From: Kineosporia corallincola
GTDB taxonomy: Bacteria > Actinomycetota > Actinomycetes > Actinomycetales > Kineosporiaceae
DNA: 64,000 bases
NCBI RefSeq assembly: GCF_018499875.1
Contig: NZ_JAHBAY010000007.1
Span: 1-64,000, forward strand
Direction: 5' to 3'
Below, one piece after another: positions 43,793 to 52,353 of the stretch. The position numbers were made by a program, and so were the translations under genes. Position 1 is the first letter of the stretch. Each line of letters begins with the position of its first letter. The notes below the pieces were generated by a model, which did no database searches, was not told the origin of the DNA, and saw only the letters and a list, made by a program, of their open reading frames with translations.

Positions 43793-44174
43793 GTGATGAA
43801 TCCTCTCCTCGCCACCAGCGTTTGACAGCCCTGACTGCCTCCGAGGCCACCAGGCCGCCTCCGATTGTTCCCCAGATCCATCCCGGAACTCCTGGCAGGA
43901 TATTCGACGCTATCTCGTACATGAAGGCTCCGGAGGCGACGGCGGCCTGCGGAGCGTGCGCCCACCTTCTGCGCGAAGCGGACGCAACATGTCGCTCCGC
44001 AGTCTTCTGTTCCCGGCTGGAGTGGGGAGCGCTGACCTCCCGCGCAATCCGCAGGTCCTCCTCCGACCACCCCGCGAACGAGATGTCGTCCTCAACCCGG
44101 ATCCCCGCGTCGGCAACCCGGGGCGCGGCCGGATCGACCGGAGTCCCCGGCGGCCCGACGGACCCGTCCGCTCT
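43782..44174 (-). CDS. Unannotated open frame with no start codon after a TGA
   Basis: This frame begins directly after the TGA of the WXG100-like gene and stays open for 130 codons: RADGSVGPPGTPVDPAAPRV, then DDISFAGWSEEDLRIAREVS, AAVASGAFMYEIASNILPGV, and a final PGWIWGTIGGGLVASEAVRA with a basic end. The last part would be a membrane or amphipathic segment. There is no ATG, GTG or TTG in frame until the Met of FMYEIA (ATG 43922), but the residues before it look like a real protein. It may be a nonsense-split continuation of the gene before it, or may start at a CTG (44054). Confidence 0.45.
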   Translation of the reverse strand, partial: RADGSVGPPGTPVDPAAPRVADAGIRVEDDISFAGWSEEDLRIAREVSAPHSSREQKTAERHVASASRRRWAHAPQAAVASGAFMYEIASNILPGVPGWIWGTIGGGLVASEAVRAVKRWWRGEDSSHAH

Positions 44175-44429
44175 TCAACCCTTGCCGGCCTCAAGAATCG
44201 CTACCACCGTGTCCAGCTGCTGATCCAGCCCCTCGGTGGTCTGCACCGCGGCCTCCAGCTCCTGCTTGGCCTGCGCGAACAGCTCGACGATCCCGTCCAC
44301 ACCCAGGGCGGCGCCCTGCTCGATGCCCTCCTCGGACACGGAGATCGCCTGTTTCAGCTCGTTCACGGCGCTGACGTAATGCGCCCTGACGGCGTCCACC
44401 GCCTGGATGTTGTCGTCGAGCTTGCTCAC
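44175..44429 (-). CDS. Small WXG100-like helical protein
   Basis: This 84-residue protein (SKLDDNIQAVDAVRAHYVSA, then AISVSEEGIEQGAALGVDGI) looks like two long helices with a turn, the outline of WXG100/ESX-like proteins, though without the WxG motif. GGGAGG stands 6 nt before the GTG at 44427-44429. The next frame continues after its TGA without a start codon. It may head a small operon with the two frames downstream; a secreted or cell-envelope role is a guess. Confidence 0.6.
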   Translation of the reverse strand: MSKLDDNIQAVDAVRAHYVSAVNELKQAISVSEEGIEQGAALGVDGIVELFAQAKQELEAAVQTTEGLDQQLDTVVAILEAGKG

Positions 44430-44616
44430 GCTGGCCCTCCCGGCATCGCGACCTCCCGGCAAACTACCCAAAAGAGATACCACGTACACCATGCGTTACG
44501 GATCATGCCGAGCCGATCCGGACTTTCCGATCTCCGGGCCTGGCGGAAGCAGGGGCACCGCAGCGGCGCGAATTATCCCGCGCACGCCCCACAAGATCTT
44601 GCCTAAGCTCGGAGGC

Positions 44617-45351
44617 ATGGACGAGGTGATCGAAGAGGCCGCGGACCGGCTCGCCACGCTGCCCGGCGTCGAGGCCGTCACCCTCGGCGGCTCGCGGGCC
44701 CAGGGCACCGCCCGCCCGGACAGCGACTGGGACCTGGGCGTCTACTACCAGGACGGGTTCGATCCGCGTCACATCAACGACCTGGGATACGAGGGAAGGG
44801 TTTTCGGGCTCGGCGAATGGGGCGGCGGCGTCTTCGACTCGGGTGCCTGGCTGCGTGTTGACGGGCGCTCTGTCGACGTCCATTATCGGAATCTGGGGGC
44901 CGTCACGAACGAGGTGGCACGTGCGGAACGGGGGGAGTTCGACATCGAGCCGTTGATGTTTCATCTCGCCGGCATTCCGACCTACCTGGTGGTGGCCGAG
45001 CTCGCCGTCAACCGGCTGCTGCGTGGCACGGCGCCGGTGGTCGGGGCATATCCGCGGCAGCTCCGGCGAAAAGCGGCCAGGGTCTGGGCCGATCGCGCCG
45101 CCATGCACCTCGCCTACGCGGAGAACAACCAGCAACGCACGATGCAGTGCCTGGGACTGATCGCGGTGGCGGTCGCCGAGTACGCACACGCGGTGGTCGC
45201 GTCCGAGGGCATCTGGGTCACTAACGAGAAACGCCTGACCAAACAAGCAAAAATGGTGGACGTCGATGAGCTCGTCAGAACCTCCACCAGCACAGGTCAA
45301 CTCATCCGTGCCGTCCGGGAGCTGAGCCCGGTCCAGGCGGTTTCGGCATGA
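44617..45351 (+). CDS. Nucleotidyltransferase-domain protein
   Basis: The 244-residue protein has a MNT/KNT-type nucleotidyltransferase motif, VTLGGSRAQGTARPDSDWDL, with GS and the DxD metal-binding pair, and a third Asp in SVDVHY. The C-terminal half is helical. Such enzymes transfer AMP or another nucleotide to a small molecule, RNA or protein; resistance enzymes and toxin-antitoxin partners share the fold. The ATG at 44617 follows GGAGG too closely (1 nt) for normal use, so the true start may be different or leaderless. The next gene overlaps its stop by 4 bp. Confidence 0.8.
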   Translation: MDEVIEEAADRLATLPGVEAVTLGGSRAQGTARPDSDWDLGVYYQDGFDPRHINDLGYEGRVFGLGEWGGGVFDSGAWLRVDGRSVDVHYRNLGAVTNEVARAERGEFDIEPLMFHLAGIPTYLVVAELAVNRLLRGTAPVVGAYPRQLRRKAARVWADRAAMHLAYAENNQQRTMQCLGLIAVAVAEYAHAVVASEGIWVTNEKRLTKQAKMVDVDELVRTSTSTGQLIRAVRELSPVQAVSA

Positions 45352-45383
45352 CGGGCGTGACGGGCATGACGGGCATGACAGTG
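45348..45383 (+). repeat. Four 9-bp repeats at the start of a gene
   Basis: ATGACGGGC is repeated as ATGACGGGC, GTGACGGGC, ATGACGGGC and ATGACAGTG. Each unit begins with a usable start codon in the same frame, giving the N-terminus [14 protein letters not shown]. Slipped-strand copying here would add or remove start codons without changing the frame. Confidence 0.8.
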
Positions 45384-46442
45384 GTCTTCGACGGCAGACT
45401 GATCGTCGCCGGCACCGGGATCTCGCTGAGGCCGGTCGACCGCAGTGTCCGGATGACACGTGACGCCAATGCTTACGAGGGGCAGAGCAACGGTCTGCTG
45501 GGCGCGGTTTTTCCCGGCCTGCTCGAGATGAGCACCGGGCTGCACCGGGGCTCCGTCGGGTTCCGTCTGGTGGTGGCCGACCAGGCTCCTCAGATCGAGG
45601 ACGACTGGGAAGACGTCGTGGAGGCGTCTTTCGTTCCCGTGGGGCCCAGTCAGCTGCAATGGTGGAACCCGGTGTGCCGGTTCGACCTACCGGCAGTGCC
45701 GCATCGGGTCCGGTTCAGTGCCCGCGGCATGGACGAGGCCCGCCGGCATCCCTGGCGGGCCGACCACGCACCTGTGATCGACCACTACGAGCTCGCCTTC
45801 TGGCCCGCGCCACCGGCCCCCGACGTCGTGGTGCGCAAGGGCAGCGCGTGCGCCGCCTACTGGCACGACGAGAACCCGCGGTCCCGCCCCGCAGGGCTGC
45901 GCGGGGGCAGCGACGCCGTGAATCGGCTGCTGCACTGGGCCGAGCCGCCGTTGAGGTCGTGTCTGCGTCGTCCTGACTTCGCCTTCCGGCTGCCGCAGTT
46001 CGACCCGGAGCTCGCGCAGCGCCTGGCCCTCGCCGACACCCCGACCCTGCGCGCGATCTCCAGCTGGGCGGCCCGGTACGCCTGCACCGCATCGGGGCTG
46101 GCCGCGGCGGTTCCCGAGGTCGCCCTCGCCCTGGACCATCTGGACCGGGCCGAGCCACTGCCCCAGCCGTTTGACGGCGACGAAGACGACGACGAAGACG
46201 ACGCCCGATGGCAGCTGCTGGTCGGTGACGAGGCGTTCGAGGATCTGGTCTACGACCAGAGCATCGTGGCGGACGGGCGGGTGGAGACCCGCTGGTTCTT
46301 CGTGATGGAGGTGATCGGCGAGGCCGCGCACGAAGACCCGCTCAGAGCAGCGGTTTTCGCTCTGTGGCGCTGCGCCAACAGTTTTGGCGACGAGCACCGC
46401 CGGGAGGTGCTGGCCGAGGCGTCCCGACGGTTCCTGTCATGA
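45348..46442 (+). CDS. Unknown protein, paralogue of the product of 48216-49799
   Basis: The 364-residue protein shares its whole N-terminal domain with the protein encoded 3 kb downstream: [48 protein letters not shown]-like [11 protein letters not shown], and ACAAYWHDE. Its C-terminal domain ([40 protein letters not shown]) is the single copy of a module present twice in the larger paralogue. An acidic stretch [11 protein letters not shown] separates them. No known family is recognised. It overlaps the nucleotidyltransferase stop (ATGA) and the convergent chemoreceptor gene by 6 bp. Confidence 0.75.
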   Translation: MTGVTGMTGMTVVFDGRLIVAGTGISLRPVDRSVRMTRDANAYEGQSNGLLGAVFPGLLEMSTGLHRGSVGFRLVVADQAPQIEDDWEDVVEASFVPVGPSQLQWWNPVCRFDLPAVPHRVRFSARGMDEARRHPWRADHAPVIDHYELAFWPAPPAPDVVVRKGSACAAYWHDENPRSRPAGLRGGSDAVNRLLHWAEPPLRSCLRRPDFAFRLPQFDPELAQRLALADTPTLRAISSWAARYACTASGLAAAVPEVALALDHLDRAEPLPQPFDGDEDDDEDDARWQLLVGDEAFEDLVYDQSIVADGRVETRWFFVMEVIGEAAHEDPLRAAVFALWRCANSFGDEHRREVLAEASRRFLS

Positions 46443-48086
46443 CCTGAAGCGGCTCACCAGCGTCTGGAGATTGGACGACAGGTTCGCGAGTTCGGTGGCG
46501 GCCCGCTGGGCGTCGGCGATGCCCTGGCCGGACGACTCGGCGGCCCGGGCGACGGACTGCACGTCATTGGCGATGCTGGTGGAACCGCCGGCCGCCTCGC
46601 TGATGGTGCGCGAGATCTCGTTCGTCACCGCGGTCTGTTCCTCCACCGCCGAGGCGATCGTGGTCTGGAACGAGTTGATGTCCTCGATGGTGCGGGTGAT
46701 CCGGTCGATCGCGTCGACGGCGGCGCGGGTGTCGGTCTGGATCGCCTCGACCCGGTGGCTGATGTCCTCGGTCGCCCGGGCCGTTTCCTGGGCGAGTTGC
46801 TTCACTTCCTCGGCGACCACCGCGAAGCCCTTACCGGCGTCCCCTGCTCGTGCCGCCTCGATGGTGGCGTTCAGGGCCAGCAGGTTGGTCTGCTCGGCGA
46901 TCGTGGTGATGGTCTTGACCACGTTGCCGATCTCCTCGCTGGAAGACCCCAGCTTGGCCACGGTCTCGCCGGCCTGGGCCGCCTCGGACACCGCCGACGC
47001 GGCCACCCGCACCGCCTCCGACGACGACTGGGCGATCTCGCGGATGCTGGCCGACATCTCCTCGGTGCCGGCGGCCACGGTCTGAACGTTGCTGGACACC
47101 TGTGACGACGTCGCGCCGAGGGCATGTGCCTGGTTGGTGGCCTGATCGGAGTTCGCGGCGATCTGCGACGAGACCGCCGTCAGCTCCTCCGCGCTGCCGG
47201 CCAGAGTGCCCGCCGTGCCACTGATCTCGTGCATCGCCTGCCGGAGCGAGGCCTGTGCGGCGTTGAGCGACCTGGCCATCTGGCCGATCTCGTCCCGGGC
47301 CTCGGCGGGCACGCTGTGGGTGAGGTCCCCGGCGGCCAGGGCGTCGATGGCATCCCGCACCCGGGCCACCGAGTTCGCCACCAGCTGGGCGATCCAGTAG
47401 CCGAACAGCACCAGCAACAGTGCACCCAGCACGGTGAAGATCCAGATCATGCGGGTGGCCGAACTCGCCGCCGAGGCGCCCGAGGCCACCGCCTCGTTCA
47501 TCGCCTCGGTGTACGAGTCGGCCAGGCCGCCGGTCTTCGTGAGCGCCTCGTCGGCGGTCGGGTTGAAGTCGGTCTTCACCCGGTCACCGAGCTCGCGGTA
47601 CTCCGCTCCGGTCAGCAGCGCGGTGCTCTCGGCCAGCGGCGCGAGGCGGTCCTGATAGATCGAGAGCATCTGCGTCAGCAGCGACAAGCCGTCGCTGATC
47701 AGCTGTTTCTGGGCCGCGGTGGGGTTCTGCTGATTGAGCGTGTTCAGGGCGTCGGTGACGACGGTGGCGTTCTTCTCCATGCCGGCCTTGGCCGCGTCGA
47801 TGTCTTCCTGGGTGTAAGACAGACCGGCCTGCAACACGAACCGCCGGTACCGGGCCAGCGATGTGGTGGCGTCCTTGGCCAGGCTCACCTGCGCGGCGGT
47901 GACCTCACCGGTGTGCCTGGCCTTGTTCTGCACATTGTTGACGGCCGACGAACCGGTGTAGCCCACGGCCACGGTGAGCAGCAGCGCGAGCCCGACCAGG
48001 GTGAGGATCTTCGCGCTCAGTTTGAGGTCGGCGAATCGCTGGCGTGGCGAGCGGCCGGGGGCGCGGGACACAGCAGACACAGACAA
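46437..48086 (-). CDS. Methyl-accepting chemotaxis protein
   Basis: The chemoreceptor is about 549 residues. It has an N-terminal membrane segment ([19 protein letters not shown]), an extracytoplasmic four-helix sensor of about 170 residues, and a second membrane segment ([20 protein letters not shown]). A HAMP linker and the cytoplasmic signalling coiled coil follow. The CheA/CheW hairpin tip is [20 protein letters not shown]. It implies a motile organism with a chemotaxis pathway elsewhere. A TTG at 48084-48086 is chosen because AGGAGAA stands 6 nt upstream; an ATG exists at 48116 without such a site. The ligand is unknown. Confidence 0.93.
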   Translation of the reverse strand: MSVSAVSRAPGRSPRQRFADLKLSAKILTLVGLALLLTVAVGYTGSSAVNNVQNKARHTGEVTAAQVSLAKDATTSLARYRRFVLQAGLSYTQEDIDAAKAGMEKNATVVTDALNTLNQQNPTAAQKQLISDGLSLLTQMLSIYQDRLAPLAESTALLTGAEYRELGDRVKTDFNPTADEALTKTGGLADSYTEAMNEAVASGASAASSATRMIWIFTVLGALLLVLFGYWIAQLVANSVARVRDAIDALAAGDLTHSVPAEARDEIGQMARSLNAAQASLRQAMHEISGTAGTLAGSAEELTAVSSQIAANSDQATNQAHALGATSSQVSSNVQTVAAGTEEMSASIREIAQSSSEAVRVAASAVSEAAQAGETVAKLGSSSEEIGNVVKTITTIAEQTNLLALNATIEAARAGDAGKGFAVVAEEVKQLAQETARATEDISHRVEAIQTDTRAAVDAIDRITRTIEDINSFQTTIASAVEEQTAVTNEISRTISEAAGGSTSIANDVQSVARAAESSGQGIADAQRAATELANLSSNLQTLVSRFRS

Positions 48087-48215
48087 CTGAACTTCTCCTG
48101 GTGCCGGAATGATCAATGATCACCCATCGGCGCGCGGATGCGTCTCCTTGAACGGTCTCCCGTGCGAGGGCGGGAAAGGGGCGTGTGCCCAAGATTGTCG
48201 GTGGTGCCTGGCAGC

Positions 48216-49799
48216 ATGATCGCCATGGACATCGAGGGGACGCGGCGGGTGGTCTTCGACGGGCGCATGCATGTCGCGTACGGGCAGGCATACCTGGAAT
48301 CACTGCATCCAGAAGTGCATTTCGACTATCGTCAGGCATTCGACGGGCAGATCAACGGCTTGCTCGGCGCGGGTGACGGAACCGGGCTCTACCTCACCAC
48401 CGGCCTGCACACCGGGAGCGTCGGATTCCGGCTGGTGATCGCCGATCACGCACCCGATCCAGGCCCGGAGTGGGAAGAGCTGGTGGAACTGTCCTTTCGG
48501 CCGTCCGGGCCGAGCGCGGTGATGCAGTGGGGCGGCGACCTGCTCGTCAAGTTCGATCTGCCGCCGGTGTGGCACCGGGCGCGCTACTGCGCCAGGGGCA
48601 TGGACGAGGGGCGGGCGGCCGACGTCGTGATGGCGGAGGAGGCGCTCGTCGACCACTACGGACTCATCCTCTGGCCGGCCGATCCGGCGCCGGAGCAGAT
48701 CGTTCGGCAGACCAGCGAGATCGCCGCCTACTGGCACGACGTGCGTCATCACGTCAAAGCCCGGCAGCGCCGAATCCTCAGCTGGTGGGGTGAGAACCCG
48801 CCCAGCGAGCGGCTGATCGACATTCACGCGGCGCGCTGGCTGGTGCGGCGCCGGCGCGACCTGGCCGAGGCGCTGGCGGCCGCCGAACCCGCTGCCCAGC
48901 GAGCCGTGGCCTACTGGGCGGCGCGCCGGTGCTGCGCCGAGGCCCGCATCGATCACATCGACCCGATCGCGGCGGCGCTGCGCATGCAGAGCCGCAACGA
49001 GATGCTCCCGCCCGGCTTCGAGCGTTGGCCGTTTCTGCGCACGGCCCGTCAGGAGACCCAGCAGGCCCGGGCCCGGGCCGCCATGGGAGACGCCGAGGCA
49101 CCGCACGGCATCCACCGGCAGAGCTGGACACTCACGGCGCTCCAGGGCGCGGACGACGAAAACCCTCTCCTGGCCGCCATCCGGGCCCTCACCGAGGGCG
49201 CCATGGTGTTCGAAGACGACGAGGTGTTCCTGAGCGAGGCGGGCGAGGTGCTGGCGGCGGCGGGTCCGGGGCCCGACCCACGACACGACCCCTACCACGG
49301 GGATCTTCACGCCCGCATCGTGTGGGGTGACGAACCGCCGGCCTCGCGGCTGCGGCAGGCGTTCCCGCGCGACTTCATCGCCGACGACCAGGCGCTGGCC
49401 GAGCAACTGGCCGACGCCTCGCCCGTGGTCCAGCGCGCCGTGGCCCGGTGGGCCGCCCGCACCGCCTGCACGGCCGCGGGTCTCACCGCCGCGCTACCGG
49501 AGGTCGCGCTGGCGCTCGATCACCTCGACCGGGGCGAAGCGCTGCCCCCGCCGTTCGGCGAGGAGCAACACGAATGGTCGCTCCTACAACGGGAAGAGGC
49601 CCCCGACGGCACCATCGCCGTCGACGACCTGCCCAACTTCTCCCGCCCGCACTACACGCTGCCGGTGATCCGGCAGGCGAGCCATCCCGACCCGCTGCGG
49701 GCCGCCGCGCACGCACTGTGGACGGCCGCGTGCAGTTTCGGCAACGACCACCGGCGGGAGGTGCTCGACGGTGCGGCGGCACTCATAGCGCGTCCATGA
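48216..49799 (+). CDS. Unknown protein with duplicated C-terminal module
   Basis: The 527-residue protein is a paralogue of the 364-residue protein at 45348. It has the same N-terminal domain ([63 protein letters not shown]). Two copies of the helical module follow: AEPAAQRAVAYWAARRCCAE and ASPVVQRAVARWAARTACTA, each with a downstream [18 protein letters not shown] segment. The function is unknown. The ATG at 48216 or 48225 is used because the longer frame to 48138 has no similarity. The 3' end overlaps the convergent patatin gene by 17 bp. Confidence 0.75.
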   Translation: MIAMDIEGTRRVVFDGRMHVAYGQAYLESLHPEVHFDYRQAFDGQINGLLGAGDGTGLYLTTGLHTGSVGFRLVIADHAPDPGPEWEELVELSFRPSGPSAVMQWGGDLLVKFDLPPVWHRARYCARGMDEGRAADVVMAEEALVDHYGLILWPADPAPEQIVRQTSEIAAYWHDVRHHVKARQRRILSWWGENPPSERLIDIHAARWLVRRRRDLAEALAAAEPAAQRAVAYWAARRCCAEARIDHIDPIAAALRMQSRNEMLPPGFERWPFLRTARQETQQARARAAMGDAEAPHGIHRQSWTLTALQGADDENPLLAAIRALTEGAMVFEDDEVFLSEAGEVLAAAGPGPDPRHDPYHGDLHARIVWGDEPPASRLRQAFPRDFIADDQALAEQLADASPVVQRAVARWAARTACTAAGLTAALPEVALALDHLDRGEALPPPFGEEQHEWSLLQREEAPDGTIAVDDLPNFSRPHYTLPVIRQASHPDPLRAAAHALWTAACSFGNDHRREVLDGAAALIARP

Positions 49800-50724
49800 C
49801 CGGCTCGTACTCCTGGGCCAGCATCGCGACCATGTCGGCCCGCCCGAGTTCCGCGGTGGCGGTGAGCACCTCGGCGTCGATGGTGGTCCGGTCGAGCGGC
49901 ATCACCTGCGGGGCGACGGTCCAGGTGCGGCGCGGGGGATTGAGCGCCTCGTCGCGCAGGCGGGCGAGCAGGGCGGCGTAGTGTGGGCTGGGCCGGGCGA
50001 TGTTCTCCTTCACGAACGGCTTCTGCCCCCAGGCCAGCCGGCAGCCCAGCCAGCGCATGAAGGGCCCCAGGTCGTCCTGCTGGAACCCGAAGGCCCGGGT
50101 CATCACCACCAGCGCCGACGGGGCGCCGGCCTGGAACGCCTGGTCCACCGGAACCGGCGCCACGATGCCGCCGTCGATGTAGCGCCGCCCGTCCAGCGGA
50201 ACCCGCTTGTTGTAGAGCGCGGGCAGGGCCGCGGTCGCACGCAGCACCTCGAACAGGTCGTGCCCGTCCCGGTTCGACACCACGCGGGCGGCGCCGGTCG
50301 CGGCGTCGGTGAGCACCGTGAGCAGCTCCGCCGGAGCGGCCTCCAGCGCGTCCAGGTCCAGAGGGCTGAGCCGGCGCAGCACGTCGTCCACCAGGTGGTC
50401 CACGTCCACCACGCGCCACAGGCGTCGCGGGTTGATGAACTGCCGGTGGCTCAGACGGTCGATGTAGATCCGCATCCCGGCCTTCGCCTGACCGGCCAGG
50501 AAGTAGGCACCGTTGATCGCACCCGCGCTGCTGCCCACCACCACCCGGAACGCCTGGCGCAGACCGGCGTCCTCCAGTGCCGCCAGTGCTCCGATCGAGT
50601 ACACCCCGCGCATGCCACCGCCCTGCACCACCAGGGCGGGTTTTCCCGTGGGATCGTCCGTGCCCGCACACTGTGAGAGGAATTCACCGAGGTCCAACAG
50701 CTCTCCCCACGAACGTGCCAGCAA
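49783..50724 (-). CDS. Patatin-like phospholipase
   Basis: The 313-residue lipase has the patatin landmarks: an oxyanion loop VQGGGMRGVYSIG, the nucleophile VVGSSAGAINGAYF with GSSAG Ser, and the catalytic Asp in RYIDGGIVAPVP. It hydrolyses acyl esters of phospholipids or other lipids; it has no signal peptide so it probably acts in the cytoplasm. The start is a TTG at 50722-50724 with no clear ribosome site, so the N-terminal 20 residues are uncertain. It is convergent with the unknown paralogue and divergent from the ROK gene. Confidence 0.88.
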   Translation of the reverse strand: MLARSWGELLDLGEFLSQCAGTDDPTGKPALVVQGGGMRGVYSIGALAALEDAGLRQAFRVVVGSSAGAINGAYFLAGQAKAGMRIYIDRLSHRQFINPRRLWRVVDVDHLVDDVLRRLSPLDLDALEAAPAELLTVLTDAATGAARVVSNRDGHDLFEVLRATAALPALYNKRVPLDGRRYIDGGIVAPVPVDQAFQAGAPSALVVMTRAFGFQQDDLGPFMRWLGCRLAWGQKPFVKENIARPSPHYAALLARLRDEALNPPRRTWTVAPQVMPLDRTTIDAEVLTATAELGRADMVAMLAQEYEPVMDAL

Positions 50725-50837
50725 GAAATGTCAGGCTAAACCAGGGCAAGAGGTCCGTAGGTTAACGATCAAGGTCGGGAACACGCCTGAGCCTGTGACC
50801 CGTCCGCAAAGCGTCCCACCCCCATATTCTCGAAGAC

Positions 50838-51917
50838 GTGACGCAGACTGAGGGCATTCGTACGCCGGCCTCCTGGGTCGTCGTCGGTCTCGACAACGGG
50901 GGCACCACCGACAACGCGACCGTGCTGGACGCGACCGGGTCGTTCCTGGTCGACCAGCTGGTCGAGATCCCGAGTCGAGTGCTCGACGGACCCGAACTGG
51001 CCGTCGAGGCGCTGGCGGACTCGTTCGAGAACATCATCCGCATCACCAACACACCGCTGACCCTGGTCAAGGCGATCGGGCTGGACACTCCCGGCCCGGC
51101 CAGCGCCACCGGGGTGATCTCCTCCAAGGGGGCCACCAACTTCTCGGCGGTCAGCTGGCACGGGTTCGACATCCGCGCCGCGCTGGAACGCCGGCTCGGT
51201 CTGCCCGTCGTCTACAACAACGACGCCAACGCCGCCGCCCTCTATGCCCACCACCGTTACTTCGGCCCCGACCAGGCGCTCCAGAAGTCGTCCGTGGCCG
51301 GCATCGTCGGCACCGGCTTCGGCGGCGGGGTGGTCGAGGGCGGCCGGGTGATCAAGGGCGCCGCGGGCATGGCCGGCGAACTCGGGCACGTGCAGATCCC
51401 CTTGCAGGACGTGCTGGAAGAAGGGCAGCCGGCACCGCGCTGCAACTGCGGATTCTTCGGCGACGTCGAGAGTTTCGCATCGCTCACCGGCATCAAGAAC
51501 AACCTGCTGCCGTACTGGCTGACCCGGTTCCCCGGGCACCCGCTCGCCGCCGAGCCGATCGAGCGCGCCGCCAAGCTGCTGCGCGGCTACGGCGAGAAGG
51601 AGGACCCGCTGGCCCTGGCCGTGTTCGGCCAGCAGGCCAAGGCGATCGGCAAGCTCTTCACCATCGCCGCCAACTTCACCGACCCGGACGTGTACTTCAT
51701 CGGCGGCGGTGTGGTCGAGGCCGAACCGTCCTTCCGCCAGTGGTTCCTCAACACCGTGCGCGAGCACACCCAGCTGCGGCACGAGCAGCTCGCCGTCGCC
51801 TCCTTCGAGCTGGTGCCCGACCGCGACATGGCCGGTGCGCGGGGCGCGGCCGTCGCCGCCTTCGACGCGGTGGTGGCGAACGTGGTGGCCCAGACTCCGG
51901 GAGTGAACGCGGTCTGA
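50838..51917 (+). CDS. ROK-family sugar kinase or regulator-like protein
   Basis: The 359-residue protein is of the ROK fold: phosphate-1 loop VVGLDNGGTTDNATVL, LVKAIGLDTPGPA, the catalytic VVYNNDANAAALY, and AGIVGTGFGGGVV for nucleotide binding. It lacks an N-terminal helix-turn-helix, so a glucokinase-type kinase is more likely than a repressor. The zinc motif is incomplete: GELGHVQIP and CNCGFFGDVE carry His and two Cys, but the usual third Cys (GC-x-E) is Asp. The GTG start has no ribosome site; CATATTCT 8 nt upstream suggests a leaderless transcript. A strong terminator follows. Confidence 0.85.
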   Translation: MTQTEGIRTPASWVVVGLDNGGTTDNATVLDATGSFLVDQLVEIPSRVLDGPELAVEALADSFENIIRITNTPLTLVKAIGLDTPGPASATGVISSKGATNFSAVSWHGFDIRAALERRLGLPVVYNNDANAAALYAHHRYFGPDQALQKSSVAGIVGTGFGGGVVEGGRVIKGAAGMAGELGHVQIPLQDVLEEGQPAPRCNCGFFGDVESFASLTGIKNNLLPYWLTRFPGHPLAAEPIERAAKLLRGYGEKEDPLALAVFGQQAKAIGKLFTIAANFTDPDVYFIGGGVVEAEPSFRQWFLNTVREHTQLRHEQLAVASFELVPDRDMAGARGAAVAAFDAVVANVVAQTPGVNAV

Positions 51918-51946
51918 GGCCGGGTCCGCACGCCCGGCCAGGATCA

Positions 51947-51977
51947 GGCGCTCCCGCTCCGACGGAGCGGGAGCGCC
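51947..51977 (+). terminator. Strong GC hairpin terminator after the ROK gene
   Basis: A 14-bp perfect stem, GGCGCTCCCGCTCC and GGAGCGGGAGCGCC, encloses the 3-nt loop GAC. It lies 30 bp after the ROK stop. A short T-containing stretch follows, as usual for high-GC terminators. Confidence 0.85.
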
Positions 51978-52027
51978 GTCCGTTTGCCACCTCGTACCGT
52001 CCGAATCCCTTGCCCACGAATCATTCT

Positions 52028-52043
52028 TGCCCGAATTCGGGCA
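52028..52043. promoter_or_regulatory. 16-bp perfect palindrome upstream of the glmS unit
   Basis: TGCCCGAATTCGGGCA is a perfect palindrome 32 bp upstream of the small gene that precedes glmS. It could be a dimer-binding operator. A half-copy, TTGCCCACGAA, lies 20 bp to the left. Confidence 0.5.
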
Positions 52044-52074
52044 GAAGTTGACCCGCCCGCCACCCCGGGTCAGG

Positions 52075-52341
52075 ATGAGTCCGGTGGACGACGAGATCGT
52101 GCTCCGGATCGCCGAATCGCTGGGGATCGGCCAGAGCGAGGCCCAGCGGGTGGTGTCCGACGTCGTCGACTACTACCGCGAGCCCCTGGACGTCTGGATC
52201 AGGCGGCGACACCGGGAGTGCAAGCGCGAGAGGATGCGAAATCCTCAGATCTATGAGCTTTTACAGCAGGAAGCGGCCGAGCGGGTGGTGGCCGCACCGA
52301 TCCTGAGCGAACGGCAGATCCGCCGGATCATCTCGGGCTGA
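52075..52341 (+). CDS. Small helical protein upstream of glmS
   Basis: The 88-residue protein (DDEIVLRIAESLGIGQSEAQ, YYREPLDVWIRRRHRECKRE, ERQIRRIISG) is basic and helical. It may contain a helix-turn-helix-like N-terminus. It ends 12 bp before the glmS start and is likely co-transcribed with it. The ATG at 52075 and the GTG at 52084 are both possible. No family is recognised. It might be a nucleic-acid-binding regulator of glmS, which is inference only. Confidence 0.6.
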   Translation: MSPVDDEIVLRIAESLGIGQSEAQRVVSDVVDYYREPLDVWIRRRHRECKRERMRNPQIYELLQQEAAERVVAAPILSERQIRRIISG

Positions 52342-52353
52342 GAGGAATTCATC

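Larger units (their letters stand above)
33300..43800. other. Lower-GC defence-type genomic island
   Basis: Over this span the sequence is visibly richer in A and T than both flanks, especially at 34320-41900. It carries restriction, methylation, helicase, ParB-like, HNH and HTH genes. No integrase, tRNA or flanking direct repeat was found, so the borders are approximate and the mode of entry is unknown. Confidence 0.6.

Noticed and set aside
44175-44177. TGA as a selenocysteine codon
   Set aside because: No SECIS-like hairpin is apparent next to it and the residues around do not resemble a selenoprotein.
43910-44194. 94-codon minus-strand frame with a start codon
   Set aside because: Arg/Pro/Gly-rich shadow composition; the neighbouring frame without a start codon has far more protein-like sequence.
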